From: Streptomyces flaveus
GTDB taxonomy: Bacteria; Actinomycetota; Actinomycetes; Streptomycetales; Streptomycetaceae
Direction of reading: 5' to 3'
Assembly (NCBI RefSeq): GCF_014647675.1
Contig: NZ_BMPQ01000002.1
Location: 295,065 to 359,064, forward strand
DNA: 64,000 bases
Both the position numbers and the translations under genes were made by a program. This document shows positions 15,717-24,233 of the stretch, one piece after another; the first letter of the stretch is position 1, and the number at the start of each line of letters is the position of its first letter. The notes beneath the pieces are model-generated. The model did not search any database, was not told the DNA's origin, and worked only from the letters and a program-made list of their open reading frames with translations.

Positions 15717-17273
15717 TCAGCCTTGTTGTGGCGGTCGGTGCCGGTCGGCTTTGGCCGGGGTGATTGCCGCACCTTCCTGCTGTACAGCACGGTCCACGGC
15801 ACCGGCCCGGTCCTGCCGGTCCTCCTCGGCGCTCTCGGTGTCGGCGGCAGGTCGATGGCATTGGCGGGCCTCGCCCGTTGGGTCCTCCAACACCTTCTCC
15901 GGCCCCATCGCCGCGTTGGAACCGCTCGCTGGTTCACGCACTGTCTGTCCGGGAACGGCGTCCGCCCGCGGGGGCGGACGGTCCGAGGAGAAGAGCGCGG
16001 GATCACTGGACAGCGCCCGGGTCAGCCATACCCCGGCGAGCTGGGAGGTGAGGATGGACAGCAGCACGAGGGCGACGAAGAATCGTCCGTTGATAACGCC
16101 TGCACCAAAGGTCACCGAGGCCAGGATGATGCCTGGGCCGCCGCGGGCGTTCATCGCCACAGCGAAGTGGGTCGACCACGACGGTGACTTGCCGGCCAGG
16201 CGCGCCCCCAGCCACACGCTGCCGAACTTGACCACACAGGCCAGAACGAACAGCCAGCCGAAGAAGACCAGATCCAGGTTGTGGACCAGGTCGAGGCGGA
16301 AGCCGACGAGCGCGAAGTAGATCGGGATGAAGAAGGCCAGTGAGAATGCGCGCACGGCCTCCTGCCCAGGTGACGCCGTCTCCTGGCCCGCCATGGCGAT
16401 GCCCGCCATGAGCGCGCCGAAGATCGGATCGATGCCCAGGCCCATGCAGCCCAGGCACAGGGCGAAGAGGAACACCAGGCGGAACGCCGCCGGGCTGCGC
16501 CGCTCCAGCACACCCAGGGGTCCGGCGGAAAGCCGGCGGAACGCTGCCCGGCCCCCGGCCAGGCAGACCGCGAAGAACAGCACCGAGGCGCCCACGTAGT
16601 AGGCCACGTCCCAACCCATCGCGTGGCTGGGGAGCAGCGCGGGCAGGCCGTAGGAGGTGTCCGCCTGGATGTGGGCGAGCCCCAGGATCACCGCCAGGAC
16701 GACATAGAGGAGAACGTCCTCGACGACGGCGACCGTGAGCACCATCCGGGCGAAGAGGCTGCCCATGATGCCGAGATCCATCATGATCCGGGAGATGACC
16801 GGGATGCTGGTGACCGCGATGGCCAGGCCCAGGACGAGGGATATGCTCGCCGCCGACCCGTGCGGGCCCGCCAGGCCACCGGTATCCACCACCTGGGCTA
16901 TGGCCAGACCTGCTGCGAACGGGATCACCAGGCCGGTGACGGTGGTGAACACCACGGTCTTGCGCTCCGTGCCCAGGCCGCTCTGGCGCATCTCCAGACC
17001 GGCCAGGAAGACCATCAGGATCGTGCCCAGCTGGTAGACGGCGCCCAGCGTGTGGGCGGTGGCGCTGGAAGGCGGCACCAGCCAGCTGCTCACCGAGGGG
17101 GCGAGAAGGCCCAGGGCACTGCCCCCGAGCAGCAGGCCCCCGACGATCTCGCCGATCACCGGAGGCTGGCGCAACCGTGCGAAGAGATGTCCGCAGAGGT
17201 GCGCCGCGACCAGAAAGACGGTCAGCACGATCAGAATCCTGGCTATCTCCGCAACCGTTAGGGGCATGAGCAC
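15717..17273 (-). CDS. Kef-type cation:proton antiporter (CPA2)
   Basis: 518 residues. Roughly residues 10-430 form the multi-helix Na+/H+ exchanger domain: QPPVIGEIVGGLLLGGSALG, the VLGLAIAVTSIPVISRIMMD crossing segment, GIDPIFGALMAGIAM and GGPGIILASVTFGAGVI. It lacks the C-terminal TrkA-N nucleotide-binding domain of true KefB/C. The last about 90 residues are hydrophilic and low in pattern, and may be an erosion-extended tail into the next intergenic region. It probably exchanges K+ or Na+ for protons. The start is ATG in the AT-poorer side of a low-GC promoter region. Confidence 0.88.
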   Translation of the reverse strand: MLMPLTVAEIARILIVLTVFLVAAHLCGHLFARLRQPPVIGEIVGGLLLGGSALGLLAPSVSSWLVPPSSATAHTLGAVYQLGTILMVFLAGLEMRQSGLGTERKTVVFTTVTGLVIPFAAGLAIAQVVDTGGLAGPHGSAASISLVLGLAIAVTSIPVISRIMMDLGIMGSLFARMVLTVAVVEDVLLYVVLAVILGLAHIQADTSYGLPALLPSHAMGWDVAYYVGASVLFFAVCLAGGRAAFRRLSAGPLGVLERRSPAAFRLVFLFALCLGCMGLGIDPIFGALMAGIAMAGQETASPGQEAVRAFSLAFFIPIYFALVGFRLDLVHNLDLVFFGWLFVLACVVKFGSVWLGARLAGKSPSWSTHFAVAMNARGGPGIILASVTFGAGVINGRFFVALVLLSILTSQLAGVWLTRALSSDPALFSSDRPPPRADAVPGQTVREPASGSNAAMGPEKVLEDPTGEARQCHRPAADTESAEEDRQDRAGAVDRAVQQEGAAITPAKADRHRPPQQG

Positions 17274-17751
17274 GCCTCCGAAGCGTCTAGGACTGAAACC
17301 TTTCGAGTGCTGGAGACGTGGGGGAGGGAGACTCCAACGCGCAATGTCGTGCGTTTATCGGACGATTCTTTTGCGTCGAAGATGCCCGGACGTATCCCGA
17401 TTGACCCTTAAAATTACCAACTTCCCATAACCTGTTTCCTCAATGTTAATTCGAACTAATAAGCATTATTATGTCAGTACGAATCACCGCCCACGCGCTG
17501 CTCACACGCCGACCGGAGCAACGACGAAACCCACCCTGCGGATCGAAAGGCGGCGCCCCGAACAGGCGTCGCAGCGTGGGCGATTCGGATCTGCCCAGGG
17601 GTGGCGCTCCCGCTGTGGGGCGCGGGGTCGGGCTGCTGTGACCGTCGCGACGCGGTGCCCCAAAGCCGGGCTGGACGCCACGGCTGGCGTCCGGATTCCG
17701 ACCGTGATGCCAAGACCTTTTCGCCAGTGAACATCTACGGCATTATTTCTG
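17274..17751. other. 478-base intergenic region with an AT-rich pocket
   Basis: From about 17370 to 17475 the sequence is unusually A+T-rich for this genome (for example TTAATTCGAACTAATAAGC and ATTATTATG near 17446-17472), with a second pocket at 17730-17800. It may hold promoters for the antiporter and the fluoride channel genes or mark foreign DNA. No fluoride-riboswitch core was recognised, and no gene is supported. Confidence 0.45.
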
Positions 17752-18420
17752 GTGGCTTTTAGAAATAGATGGCTGATACGTGGACATATAGCTCGGTATG
17801 AGTGTGTATCGCATCGCTGTCAGGCAGCCACGCTGTGGCTGTCGCTTTGGTCATTGCGTTCCCCCCTGTCTCTGCCATCCCAGCTGGAGCCTTTCTCTTG
17901 GAGGGATTCAGCAGCGACAAGTCCGAACACTGCGTGGACTACGACCACCTGTCCCGCATCCGATGGCCGGCCTGATCACCGAAGGCACAGGGCCCCTCTC
18001 GCGAAGCGACGCGAGCGGCTGCACGGGCGGGGGCCGGTGCTTGCGGTGACAGCCCTCGGCGGAGGGCTTGGCGCAGCGGCACGGTACGGGGCTGAGCTGC
18101 TGTGGCCGACTGCGCCTGGCGCCTTCCCTTGGACGATGCTGGAGATCAACGCAGCTGGGTGCGCGATGTTCGGTGTGCTGATGGTGGTCAGCAGCGAGGT
18201 GCGGGCGCCGCACCGGCTGGTGCGGCCGTTCTTCGGCACCGGGGTGCTGGGCGGCTTCACCACGTTTTCCGCCTACGTGGGCGACATCCGGCGCCTGGTG
18301 GGCCAAGGCCACGCCACGACAGGGTTGGCGTTCCTCGTATTGACACTCGTGGTGTCCCTGGCGGCGGCATGGAGTGCGTCAGCCGTCACGCGTCGCCTGA
18401 TCGCTCGGGGGCTCACATGA
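17752..18420 (+). CDS. crcB: FluC/CrcB fluoride channel, first of pair (start uncertain)
   Basis: Only the last 127 residues are family-like: VLAVTALGGGLGAAARYGAE, FPWTMLEINAAGCAMFGVLM, GTGVLGGFTTFSAYVGD, four helices in all. These contain the FluC Asn of the second helix and the TTFS fluoride-lining motif. The longest open frame is given, but its first about 95 residues look non-coding. GTG 18037 (GGGCGGGGG before it) would give a normal-length channel. A second FluC gene follows, as expected for actinobacteria that build hetero-dimeric channels. Confidence 0.75.
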   Translation: MAFRNRWLIRGHIARYECVSHRCQAATLWLSLWSLRSPLSLPSQLEPFSWRDSAATSPNTAWTTTTCPASDGRPDHRRHRAPLAKRRERLHGRGPVLAVTALGGGLGAAARYGAELLWPTAPGAFPWTMLEINAAGCAMFGVLMVVSSEVRAPHRLVRPFFGTGVLGGFTTFSAYVGDIRRLVGQGHATTGLAFLVLTLVVSLAAAWSASAVTRRLIARGLT

Positions 18421-18588
18421 CACCTGGCCGACAGCGCACCGCAGAAGGCGGTCATCACCGGAAGAGCGACCTGTGGCGACCGGTGACGCCGAGGGGATCC
18501 GGGCGATCTGCCGCAGCGGACGAACCAGGTGGTGAGGGCCTGCTGTCCTTGTCGAGGCCATCCGCCGCACGGGTAAGGGGCTCCTGAC

Positions 18589-18963
18589 GTGAACTGGTTG
18601 CTCGTCGTCGTCGGCGCGATGGTGGGGGCGCCGCTGCGGTACCTGATCGGCCGGGCAGTCGAGGCCCGCAACGACACGCTTTTCCCCTGGGGGACGTTCA
18701 CAGTCAACGTGGCCGGCTGTCTGGTCTTCGGACTGCTGACCGGCGCCGTGACGTACGGCGACGCACCCTCCAGCGTGCGGTTGCTAGTGGGGGCCGGGGT
18801 GTGCGGGACACTGACCACCTACTCAGCCTTCTCCTATGAGACCGTTCGTCTGGCCGAGATAGGGGCGCGGCTCTACGCCGTGGCCAATGTCCTCGCGAGT
18901 GTGGCCTCCGCGATCGGGGCCGCCTTCATCGGCGCAGCGCTGGCGGAGGCGATGTGGGCATGA
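18589..18963 (+). CDS. crcB: FluC/CrcB fluoride channel, second of pair
   Basis: 124 residues, full-length FluC: VVVGAMVGAPLRYLIGR, FPWGTFTVNVAGCLVFGLL, GVCGTLTTYSAFSYET and a fourth helix ending ALAEAMWA. It exports fluoride passively as a dual-topology dimer, probably with the preceding gene's product. GTG start with TAAGGGGCTCC upstream. The 168-base gap to the first FluC gene has no gene. Confidence 0.9.
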   Translation: MNWLLVVVGAMVGAPLRYLIGRAVEARNDTLFPWGTFTVNVAGCLVFGLLTGAVTYGDAPSSVRLLVGAGVCGTLTTYSAFSYETVRLAEIGARLYAVANVLASVASAIGAAFIGAALAEAMWA

Positions 18964-19034
18964 GCGAGGTGGCAGAACTCCGGGCGGGCAGGCGGCGGTG
19001 AAGCAGAAAACCCCCACGGCGCGAAGCGGCTCAG

Positions 19035-19300
19035 GTGGCCGCCCACGCCGATGAGCTCCAGGCGCTACGCGAGCTGGGCACGCTGGAGCAGGCCGAACCC
19101 CGCGAGGGCGACGAAGCCGCTCGGGACGAACTCACCCGCCGCGCTGGGTCGTACGCGCCGAAGGACGTCGACGCCTGGCTCGCCCTCCTGGCCGCGCACC
19201 GCGGGCGCTACACGGACCCGGCTGCCCTCGAGGCAACCGCCAGTCTTCTGCCGCTGCCGGTGCTCGCCCCGACCGCCGCCCCCGCCGACTGGCGTTCGCA
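19035..19300 (+). pseudogene. Unrecognised coding-like fragment
   Basis: From GTG 19035 the frame shows Streptomyces-like codon use and plausible protein (ELQALRELGTLEQAEPREGD, SYAPKDVDAWLALLAAHRG) and then turns into an Arg/His-rich shadow of the opposite-strand gene after about 19300. No start signal or domain can be named. It looks like an internal piece of a larger helical protein left by rearrangement. The rest of 18964-19388 holds nothing else I can support. Confidence 0.3.
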
Positions 19301-19388
19301 CCGCCGCCGGCCCCGAGGCCACCGCCGACCTCGCCTCGATCCTCACCCGCACCGCCGAAGTGACTGCGACCTCTCCGCCGCAGTGTCC

Positions 19389-19823
19389 TCACTCCGGCAG
19401 CACCCCGGGACGGAACTTCTCCACCCCCACCACATGCCGCACCCGCACCGGCTCGATCAACAACATCACCCGCTGCTCCCCCGGAAGCAGCCACGGATAC
19501 CGGTCCTCGCCGATGTACTTCTTCGTCAGCCGGTCCATGGCCCGCTCAGCCACCTCGCCCTCGACGAAACGTACGACCCGCCCCCGGATCTCCACCCGGT
19601 CGTAAGGGTTCTCGGTGTCATGGTGGGACAGCGAAACGCTCGGATTGCGCCGCAGGTTGTCGACCTTGACGCGGCCCATCGACGTGTTGACCATGACGTA
19701 CTCACCTTCCATGTCCGCCCACATGGGCGAAACCTGCGGTGCCCCGTCCGGCCCGACCGTCGCCAGGTGCCAGAAGTTCGGCGCCAGAAGCCGCTCTCGA
19801 ATGTGGCCGTCGATGCTGCTCAT
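19389..19823 (-). CDS. PPOX-class F420-dependent oxidoreductase
   Basis: 144 residues, split-barrel flavin/F420 fold: NFWHLATVGPDGAPQVSPMW near the start, MVNTSMGRVKVDNLRRNPSV, VEIRGRVVRFVEG, and Glu/Lys-rich C-terminal strand EPVRVRHVVGVEKFRPG. These proteins bind F420 (or FMN) and reduce varied substrates. It is divergent from the helix-turn-helix gene at 19996. Confidence 0.88.
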   Translation of the reverse strand: MSSIDGHIRERLLAPNFWHLATVGPDGAPQVSPMWADMEGEYVMVNTSMGRVKVDNLRRNPSVSLSHHDTENPYDRVEIRGRVVRFVEGEVAERAMDRLTKKYIGEDRYPWLLPGEQRVMLLIEPVRVRHVVGVEKFRPGVLPE

Positions 19824-19926
19824 AGCGGTGCCGCCCCTTCACGCTCGCGCTGCCCGCTCGCACGGGCACGTACGGCGCCATCCTCGTGGCCGGAACCAGG
19901 CTCCCACCAGATGATCTTCAGCCACC

Positions 19927-19974
19927 TCGGACACGTATCGGACAAGTATCCGACGTGATCGGACTCGCATCCGA
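19927..19974. promoter_or_regulatory. Phased TCGGAC/ATCCGA operator-like repeats
   Basis: TCGGAC occurs at 19927, 19938 and 19959 and ATCCGA at 19948 and 19969. They form two imperfect palindromes TCGGAC-N4-ATCCGA (19938-19953 and 19959-19974) exactly 21 bases, two helical turns, apart. They lie immediately upstream of TAGAAT (19980-19985), a -10 candidate for the gene at 19996. Probably an operator for that regulator. Confidence 0.55.
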
Positions 19975-19995
19975 AATCGTAGAATCCGACAATCT

Positions 19996-20766
19996 GTGAT
20001 CCTGGCCGAACAGACCGTAGTCATCGCAGCCCCGCACCCCTACCTTGTGCACGTGCACCAATCGCCACCCCCTGCCCCTGAGCCCATCCCGCCCTTCAAC
20101 GCCCCCGTCGCCCGCAGACTCCGTGCCGCGCTCGGCATGGGACCGGAGCATGTCGCGTACGGGATACGGACCTCGTACGGACTGCCCTATGTGACACCCG
20201 ACCTCGTCGCCGCCTGGGAGGCAGGCAACGCGGCGCCCGGCAATGCCGAACTCGTCGCGCTCGCGGGCGTGTTGTGGTGTTCGCCCGCCGAACTCATCGG
20301 TGCGCCACAGACGTTGCGCGAATTCAGGCTCGCGCGCGGCATCCCGGCCGAGGACGTCGCGCGGGCCGTCGGACTCGAACTCGCCGTGTATCTACGGATG
20401 GAGGAGAACAACGAGTGGCGCGGCAACGAGCGTCAGTCCGCGGCCCTCGCCGAGGTGCTCGGCCTCGCGCTGCCGGATCTCGTCACCGTCCGCGGACGCC
20501 GCCCGAAGCTCGCCGAGTTGTTGCGCAACGCGTGCTCCACGCGCTGGCAGGCGTACGTGCGTCCGGTCAGCAAGCTGTTGCCGCTTGACCGGTGGCTCGT
20601 GGAGGACGTGCTCGAGTCGCTGTACACGGAGTACCAGCTACAGATGGCGCCCACCCTGAGCTGGGGCAACGGGACGGTGGCCGTCGAGGCCGGGGACGTG
20701 GGCCGGGACTTCCTGGACCAGGTCGTCGACCACTTCTGGTCCAAGGTCCAGCGCCACGCCCCGTAA
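19996..20766 (+). CDS. Helix-turn-helix (XRE-like) DNA-binding protein
   Basis: 256 residues. A Pro-rich lead is followed by two helix-turn-helix-like units: one near 34-100 (PVARRLRAALGMGPEHVAYG, VTPDLVAAWEAGNAAPGNAEL) and one near 105-165 (LREFRLARGIPAEDVARAVG). The C-terminal part is alpha-helical. GTG 19996 lies 10 bases after a TAGAAT box with no ribosome site, so a leaderless message is possible; GTGs at 20047 and 20053 are alternatives. Palindromes upstream suggest self-regulation. Confidence 0.8.
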   Translation: MILAEQTVVIAAPHPYLVHVHQSPPPAPEPIPPFNAPVARRLRAALGMGPEHVAYGIRTSYGLPYVTPDLVAAWEAGNAAPGNAELVALAGVLWCSPAELIGAPQTLREFRLARGIPAEDVARAVGLELAVYLRMEENNEWRGNERQSAALAEVLGLALPDLVTVRGRRPKLAELLRNACSTRWQAYVRPVSKLLPLDRWLVEDVLESLYTEYQLQMAPTLSWGNGTVAVEAGDVGRDFLDQVVDHFWSKVQRHAP

Positions 20767-20823
20767 AGCGCAACACCCCATGAGCAGAGCCCGCTCCAGA
20801 ACCCCGCTCCAGAACACCGACCT

Positions 20824-21849
20824 CTAGAACACCGACTCCGCCTCGTCCATCCGGTCCTTCGGCACCGTCTTCAGCTCCGTGACCGCCTCCGCGAGCGGCA
20901 CCATCTCGACCTCCGTGCCGCGCAGCGCCGTCATCCGCCCGAAGTCGCCCCGGTGGGCGGCCTCGACGGCGTGCCAGCCGAAGCGGGTGGCGAGCACGCG
21001 GTCGTACGCCGTCGGGGTTCCGCCGCGCTGGACGTGGCCGAGAATGACCGGCTTGGCCTCCTTGCCGAGCCGCCGCTCCAGTTCGTACGCGAGTGCCGTG
21101 CCGATGCCCTGGAAGCGCTCGTGGCCGAACTGGTCGATCTCGCCGTGGCCGTAGTCCATGGTGCCCTCGGCGGGGTGCGCGCCCTCGGCCACGCACAGGA
21201 CCGCGAACTTCTTGCCGCGGGCGAAGCGCTCCTCGACCATCTTGACCAGGTCGCCCGGGTCGAAGGCGCGCTCGGGCAGGCAGATGCCGTGGGCGCCGGC
21301 GGCCATGCCGGACTCGAGTGCGATCCAGCCGGCGTGGCGGCCCATGACCTCGACGACCATGACGCGCTGGTGCGACTCGGCGGTGGTCTTGAGGCGGTCC
21401 ATCGCCTCCGTGGCGACGCCGACCGCGGTGTCGAAGCCGAAGGTGCGGTCGGTGGACGAGATGTCGTTGTCGATCGTCTTCGGTACGCCGACGACCGGCA
21501 AGCCGACGTCCGAGAGCATCCGGGCGGCCGTGAGCGTGCCCTCGCCGCCGATCGGGATGAGCGCGTCGATGCCGAACTCGCGCATCTCGTCCTGGGCCCC
21601 CTCGCAGGCCTCGCGCAGCCGGTCGCGCTGGAGGCGGGAGGAGCCGAGGATGGTGCCGCCGCGGGCGAGGATGCCGCTGACCGCGTCCAGGTCGAGGTTG
21701 CGGAAGCGGCCGTCGAGCAGTCCCGCGTAACCGTCCTCGAAGCCGATCACCTCGTCGCCGTAGTGGGCGACGGCTCGGTGCACGACCGACCGGATCACTG
21801 CGTTCAGCCCCGGGCAGTCGCCGCCTGCGGTGAGAACTCCGATACGCAT
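20824..21849 (-). CDS. pfkA: 6-phosphofructokinase
   Basis: 341 residues, glycolytic enzyme phosphorylating fructose 6-phosphate. Motifs: GVLTAGGDCPGLNAVIRS at the N-terminus, IPIGGEGTLTAA, VGVPKTIDNDIS, VEVMGRHAGWIALES and GHVQRGGTPTAYDR. The Gly after GGE favours ATP as donor, whereas the Lys of PKTIDND is the residue of pyrophosphate enzymes; actinobacterial group III ATP enzymes combine both. It is divergent from pta-ackA, putting glycolysis and acetate metabolism side by side. In S. coelicolor the positional equivalent is pfkA2. Confidence 0.96.
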   Translation of the reverse strand: MRIGVLTAGGDCPGLNAVIRSVVHRAVAHYGDEVIGFEDGYAGLLDGRFRNLDLDAVSGILARGGTILGSSRLQRDRLREACEGAQDEMREFGIDALIPIGGEGTLTAARMLSDVGLPVVGVPKTIDNDISSTDRTFGFDTAVGVATEAMDRLKTTAESHQRVMVVEVMGRHAGWIALESGMAAGAHGICLPERAFDPGDLVKMVEERFARGKKFAVLCVAEGAHPAEGTMDYGHGEIDQFGHERFQGIGTALAYELERRLGKEAKPVILGHVQRGGTPTAYDRVLATRFGWHAVEAAHRGDFGRMTALRGTEVEMVPLAEAVTELKTVPKDRMDEAESVF

Positions 21850-21888
21850 CGTGCTGTTTCTCCTGCTCGCTGCTTGGTACGTAAGGGC

Positions 21889-21945
21889 TGTCGGTACTTG
21901 TGAACTGTCGTCTTGTGAGCTGTCGTGAAGTGTCGGTACGTGTGA
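21889..21945. repeat. Imperfect direct repeats TGTCG(GTA)..TGTGA upstream of pfkA
   Basis: TGTCGGTACTTGTGA (21889-21903), TGTCGTCTTGTGA (21906-21918), TGTCGTGA (21921-21928) and TGTCGGTACGTGTGA (21931-21945) lie 40-96 bases upstream of the pfkA start. The roughly 10-17 base spacing is what multi-site regulators use; simple slippage is the alternative. No regulator is named. Confidence 0.45.
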
Positions 21946-22121
21946 GCCGGTCCGATTGTTTCACGGGGGGCCTGAGGGCCTGTCGGCCACCGGTCCCCCA
22001 CAGCCATGTCCCGCCGCGACGGGTCGGGTGCCTTAACCATGCCCAGAGGTATTGTCAAGGGGGCACGCACGGGCCCCACGATAGCGGCTGTTTTTGACCA
22101 GTGAGGAAACGGAGAGCACGC

Positions 22122-24233
22122 GTGACGCGCAGCGTGTACGTGACCGGGATCGACCGGGGCGACGGTCGCCAGGTCGTCGAGCTGGGAGTCATGGAACTCC
22201 TGACCCGCCAGGTCGACCGTGTGGGCGTGTTCCGCCCGCTCATCCATGACGATCCCGACCGTCTCTTCGAGCTGCTGCGGGCCCGCTACCGGCTCGCGCA
22301 GGACCCGGCGACGGTCTATGGCATGGACTACCACGAGGCGTCCGCGCTCCAGGCCGAGCAGGGCACCGACGAGTTGGTCTCGCAGCTGGTGGACCGCTTC
22401 CACCGGGTGGCGCGCGACTACGACGTGGTGCTCGTCCTGGGCACCGACTACGCGGACACGCAGTTCCCGGACGAGCTGTCCCTCAACGCCCGGCTGGCGA
22501 ACGAGTTCGGCGCCTCCGTCATCCCCGTCGTGGGCGGCCGCGAGCAGACCGCGGAGTCGGTGCAGGCGGAGACCCGCAACGCGTTCCGGGCGTACGACCA
22601 TCTGGGCTGTGACGTCCTCGCGATGGTGGTGAACCGGGTGGCCCCGCTGGACCGCGCGCAGATCCACGCGGGCCTCGACTCCCGCCTCCCGGTGCCCTGT
22701 TACGTACTGCCGGACGAGCCCGCGCTGGCCGCGCCGACGGTCGCCCAGATCACCCACGCGCTCGGCGGCAGGGTCCTGCTCGGCGACGACTCGGGGCTCG
22801 CGCGCGACGCGCTGAACTTCGTGTTCGGCGGCGCGATGCTGCCGAACTTCCTCGGCGCGCTGACCCCGGGCTGCCTGGTCGTCACCCCCGGAGACCGCGC
22901 CGACCTCGTCGTCGGCGCCCTCGCCGCGCACAGCGCCGGCACCCCGCCCATCGCGGGCGTCCTGCTCACCCTGGACGAGCGCCCCAGCGACGACGTCCTC
23001 ACGCTGGCCGCCCGGCTCGCCCCCGGCACCCCGGTCGTCTCGGTGGCCGGCAACAGCTTTCCGACGGCGGCCGAACTCTTCGGCATGGAAGGCAAGTTGA
23101 GCGCGGCGACGCCCCGCAAGGCGGAGACCGCCCTCGGCCTCTTCGAGCGGTACGTGGACACCGGCGGCCTCCTCAGCCGGGTCTCGGCACCGAGCAGCGA
23201 CCGCGTCACGCCGATGATGTTCGAGCACCAGCTGCTGGAGCAGGCCCGCTCGGACAAGCGTCGCGTCGTGCTGCCCGAGGGCACCGAGGAGCGCGTACTG
23301 CACGCCGCCGAGGTGCTGCTGCGGCGCGGCGTCTGCGAACTGACGCTGCTCGGCCCGGTGGAGCAGATCCGCAAGAAGGCCGCGGACCTCGGTATCGACC
23401 TCGTCAAGGCGCAGCTCATCGATCCGACGACCTCCGAGCTGCGCGAGCGTTTCGCCGAGCGGTACGCCGCGCTGCGCGCCCACAAGAACGTGTCCGTGGA
23501 GCTGGCGTACGACGTGGTCTCGGACGTGAACTACTTCGGCACCCTGATGGTCGAGGAGGGGCTGGCCGACGGCATGGTGTCGGGGTCGGTGCACTCCACC
23601 GCGGCGACCATCCGGCCCGCCTTCGAGATCATCAAGACCAAGCCCGATGCGTCGATCGTGTCGTCCGTCTTCTTCATGTGCCTGGCCGACAAGGTCCTGG
23701 TGTACGGGGACTGCGCGGTCAATCCCGATCCGAACGCCGAGCAGTTGGCCGACATCGCCGTCCAATCGGCCGCCACCGCCCAGCAGTTCGGTGTCGAGCC
23801 GCGGATCGCGATGCTCTCGTACTCGACCGGGACGTCCGGCTCGGGCGCGGACGTGGACAAGGTGCGCCGGGCCACCGAGCTGGTCCGCGCGAGCCGCGAC
23901 GATCTGAAGATCGAGGGCCCGATCCAGTACGACGCCGCCGTGGAGCCGTCGGTCGCGGCGACCAAGCTGCCGGGGTCCGAGGTCGCCGGACAGGCGTCCG
24001 TGCTGATCTTCCCGGACCTCAACACCGGCAACAACACGTACAAGGCCGTGCAGCGTTCGGCCGGCGCGATCGCCGTCGGCCCGGTCCTGCAGGGCCTGCG
24101 CAAGCCGGTCAACGACCTGTCCCGCGGCGCGCTCGTCGGGGACATCGTGAACACCGTCGCCATCACGGCGATCCAGGCCCAGGCCCAGACCCCCAGCCCA
24201 TCGCCCGCGACCTCGAAAGCTTCCGCCCTGTGA
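22122..24233 (+). CDS. pta: Phosphate acetyltransferase, long (two-domain) form
   Basis: 703 residues. The N-terminal half is a BioD/DRTGG-type regulatory region (SVYVTGIDRGDGRQVVELG); the C-terminal half (from about residue 370) is the catalytic PTA domain: RRVVLPEGTEERVLHAAEVL, VELAYDVVSDVNYFGTLMV, GMVSGSVHSTAATIRPAFEI, FPDLNTGNNTYKAVQR. It converts acetyl-CoA and phosphate to acetyl phosphate. GGAGAG lies six bases before GTG 22122, better than GTG 22101. Its stop overlaps the ackA start (GTGA). Confidence 0.96.
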   Translation: MTRSVYVTGIDRGDGRQVVELGVMELLTRQVDRVGVFRPLIHDDPDRLFELLRARYRLAQDPATVYGMDYHEASALQAEQGTDELVSQLVDRFHRVARDYDVVLVLGTDYADTQFPDELSLNARLANEFGASVIPVVGGREQTAESVQAETRNAFRAYDHLGCDVLAMVVNRVAPLDRAQIHAGLDSRLPVPCYVLPDEPALAAPTVAQITHALGGRVLLGDDSGLARDALNFVFGGAMLPNFLGALTPGCLVVTPGDRADLVVGALAAHSAGTPPIAGVLLTLDERPSDDVLTLAARLAPGTPVVSVAGNSFPTAAELFGMEGKLSAATPRKAETALGLFERYVDTGGLLSRVSAPSSDRVTPMMFEHQLLEQARSDKRRVVLPEGTEERVLHAAEVLLRRGVCELTLLGPVEQIRKKAADLGIDLVKAQLIDPTTSELRERFAERYAALRAHKNVSVELAYDVVSDVNYFGTLMVEEGLADGMVSGSVHSTAATIRPAFEIIKTKPDASIVSSVFFMCLADKVLVYGDCAVNPDPNAEQLADIAVQSAATAQQFGVEPRIAMLSYSTGTSGSGADVDKVRRATELVRASRDDLKIEGPIQYDAAVEPSVAATKLPGSEVAGQASVLIFPDLNTGNNTYKAVQRSAGAIAVGPVLQGLRKPVNDLSRGALVGDIVNTVAITAIQAQAQTPSPSPATSKASAL

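Noticed and set aside
17274..18036. Fluoride riboswitch before the FluC pair
   Set aside because: The conserved pseudoknot sequence pattern of the crcB motif was not found; only AT-rich DNA is visible.
23678..24229. Upstream extension of the acetate kinase frame
   Set aside because: It overlaps pta and is Arg/Gly shadow; the kinase motif begins right after GTG 24230.
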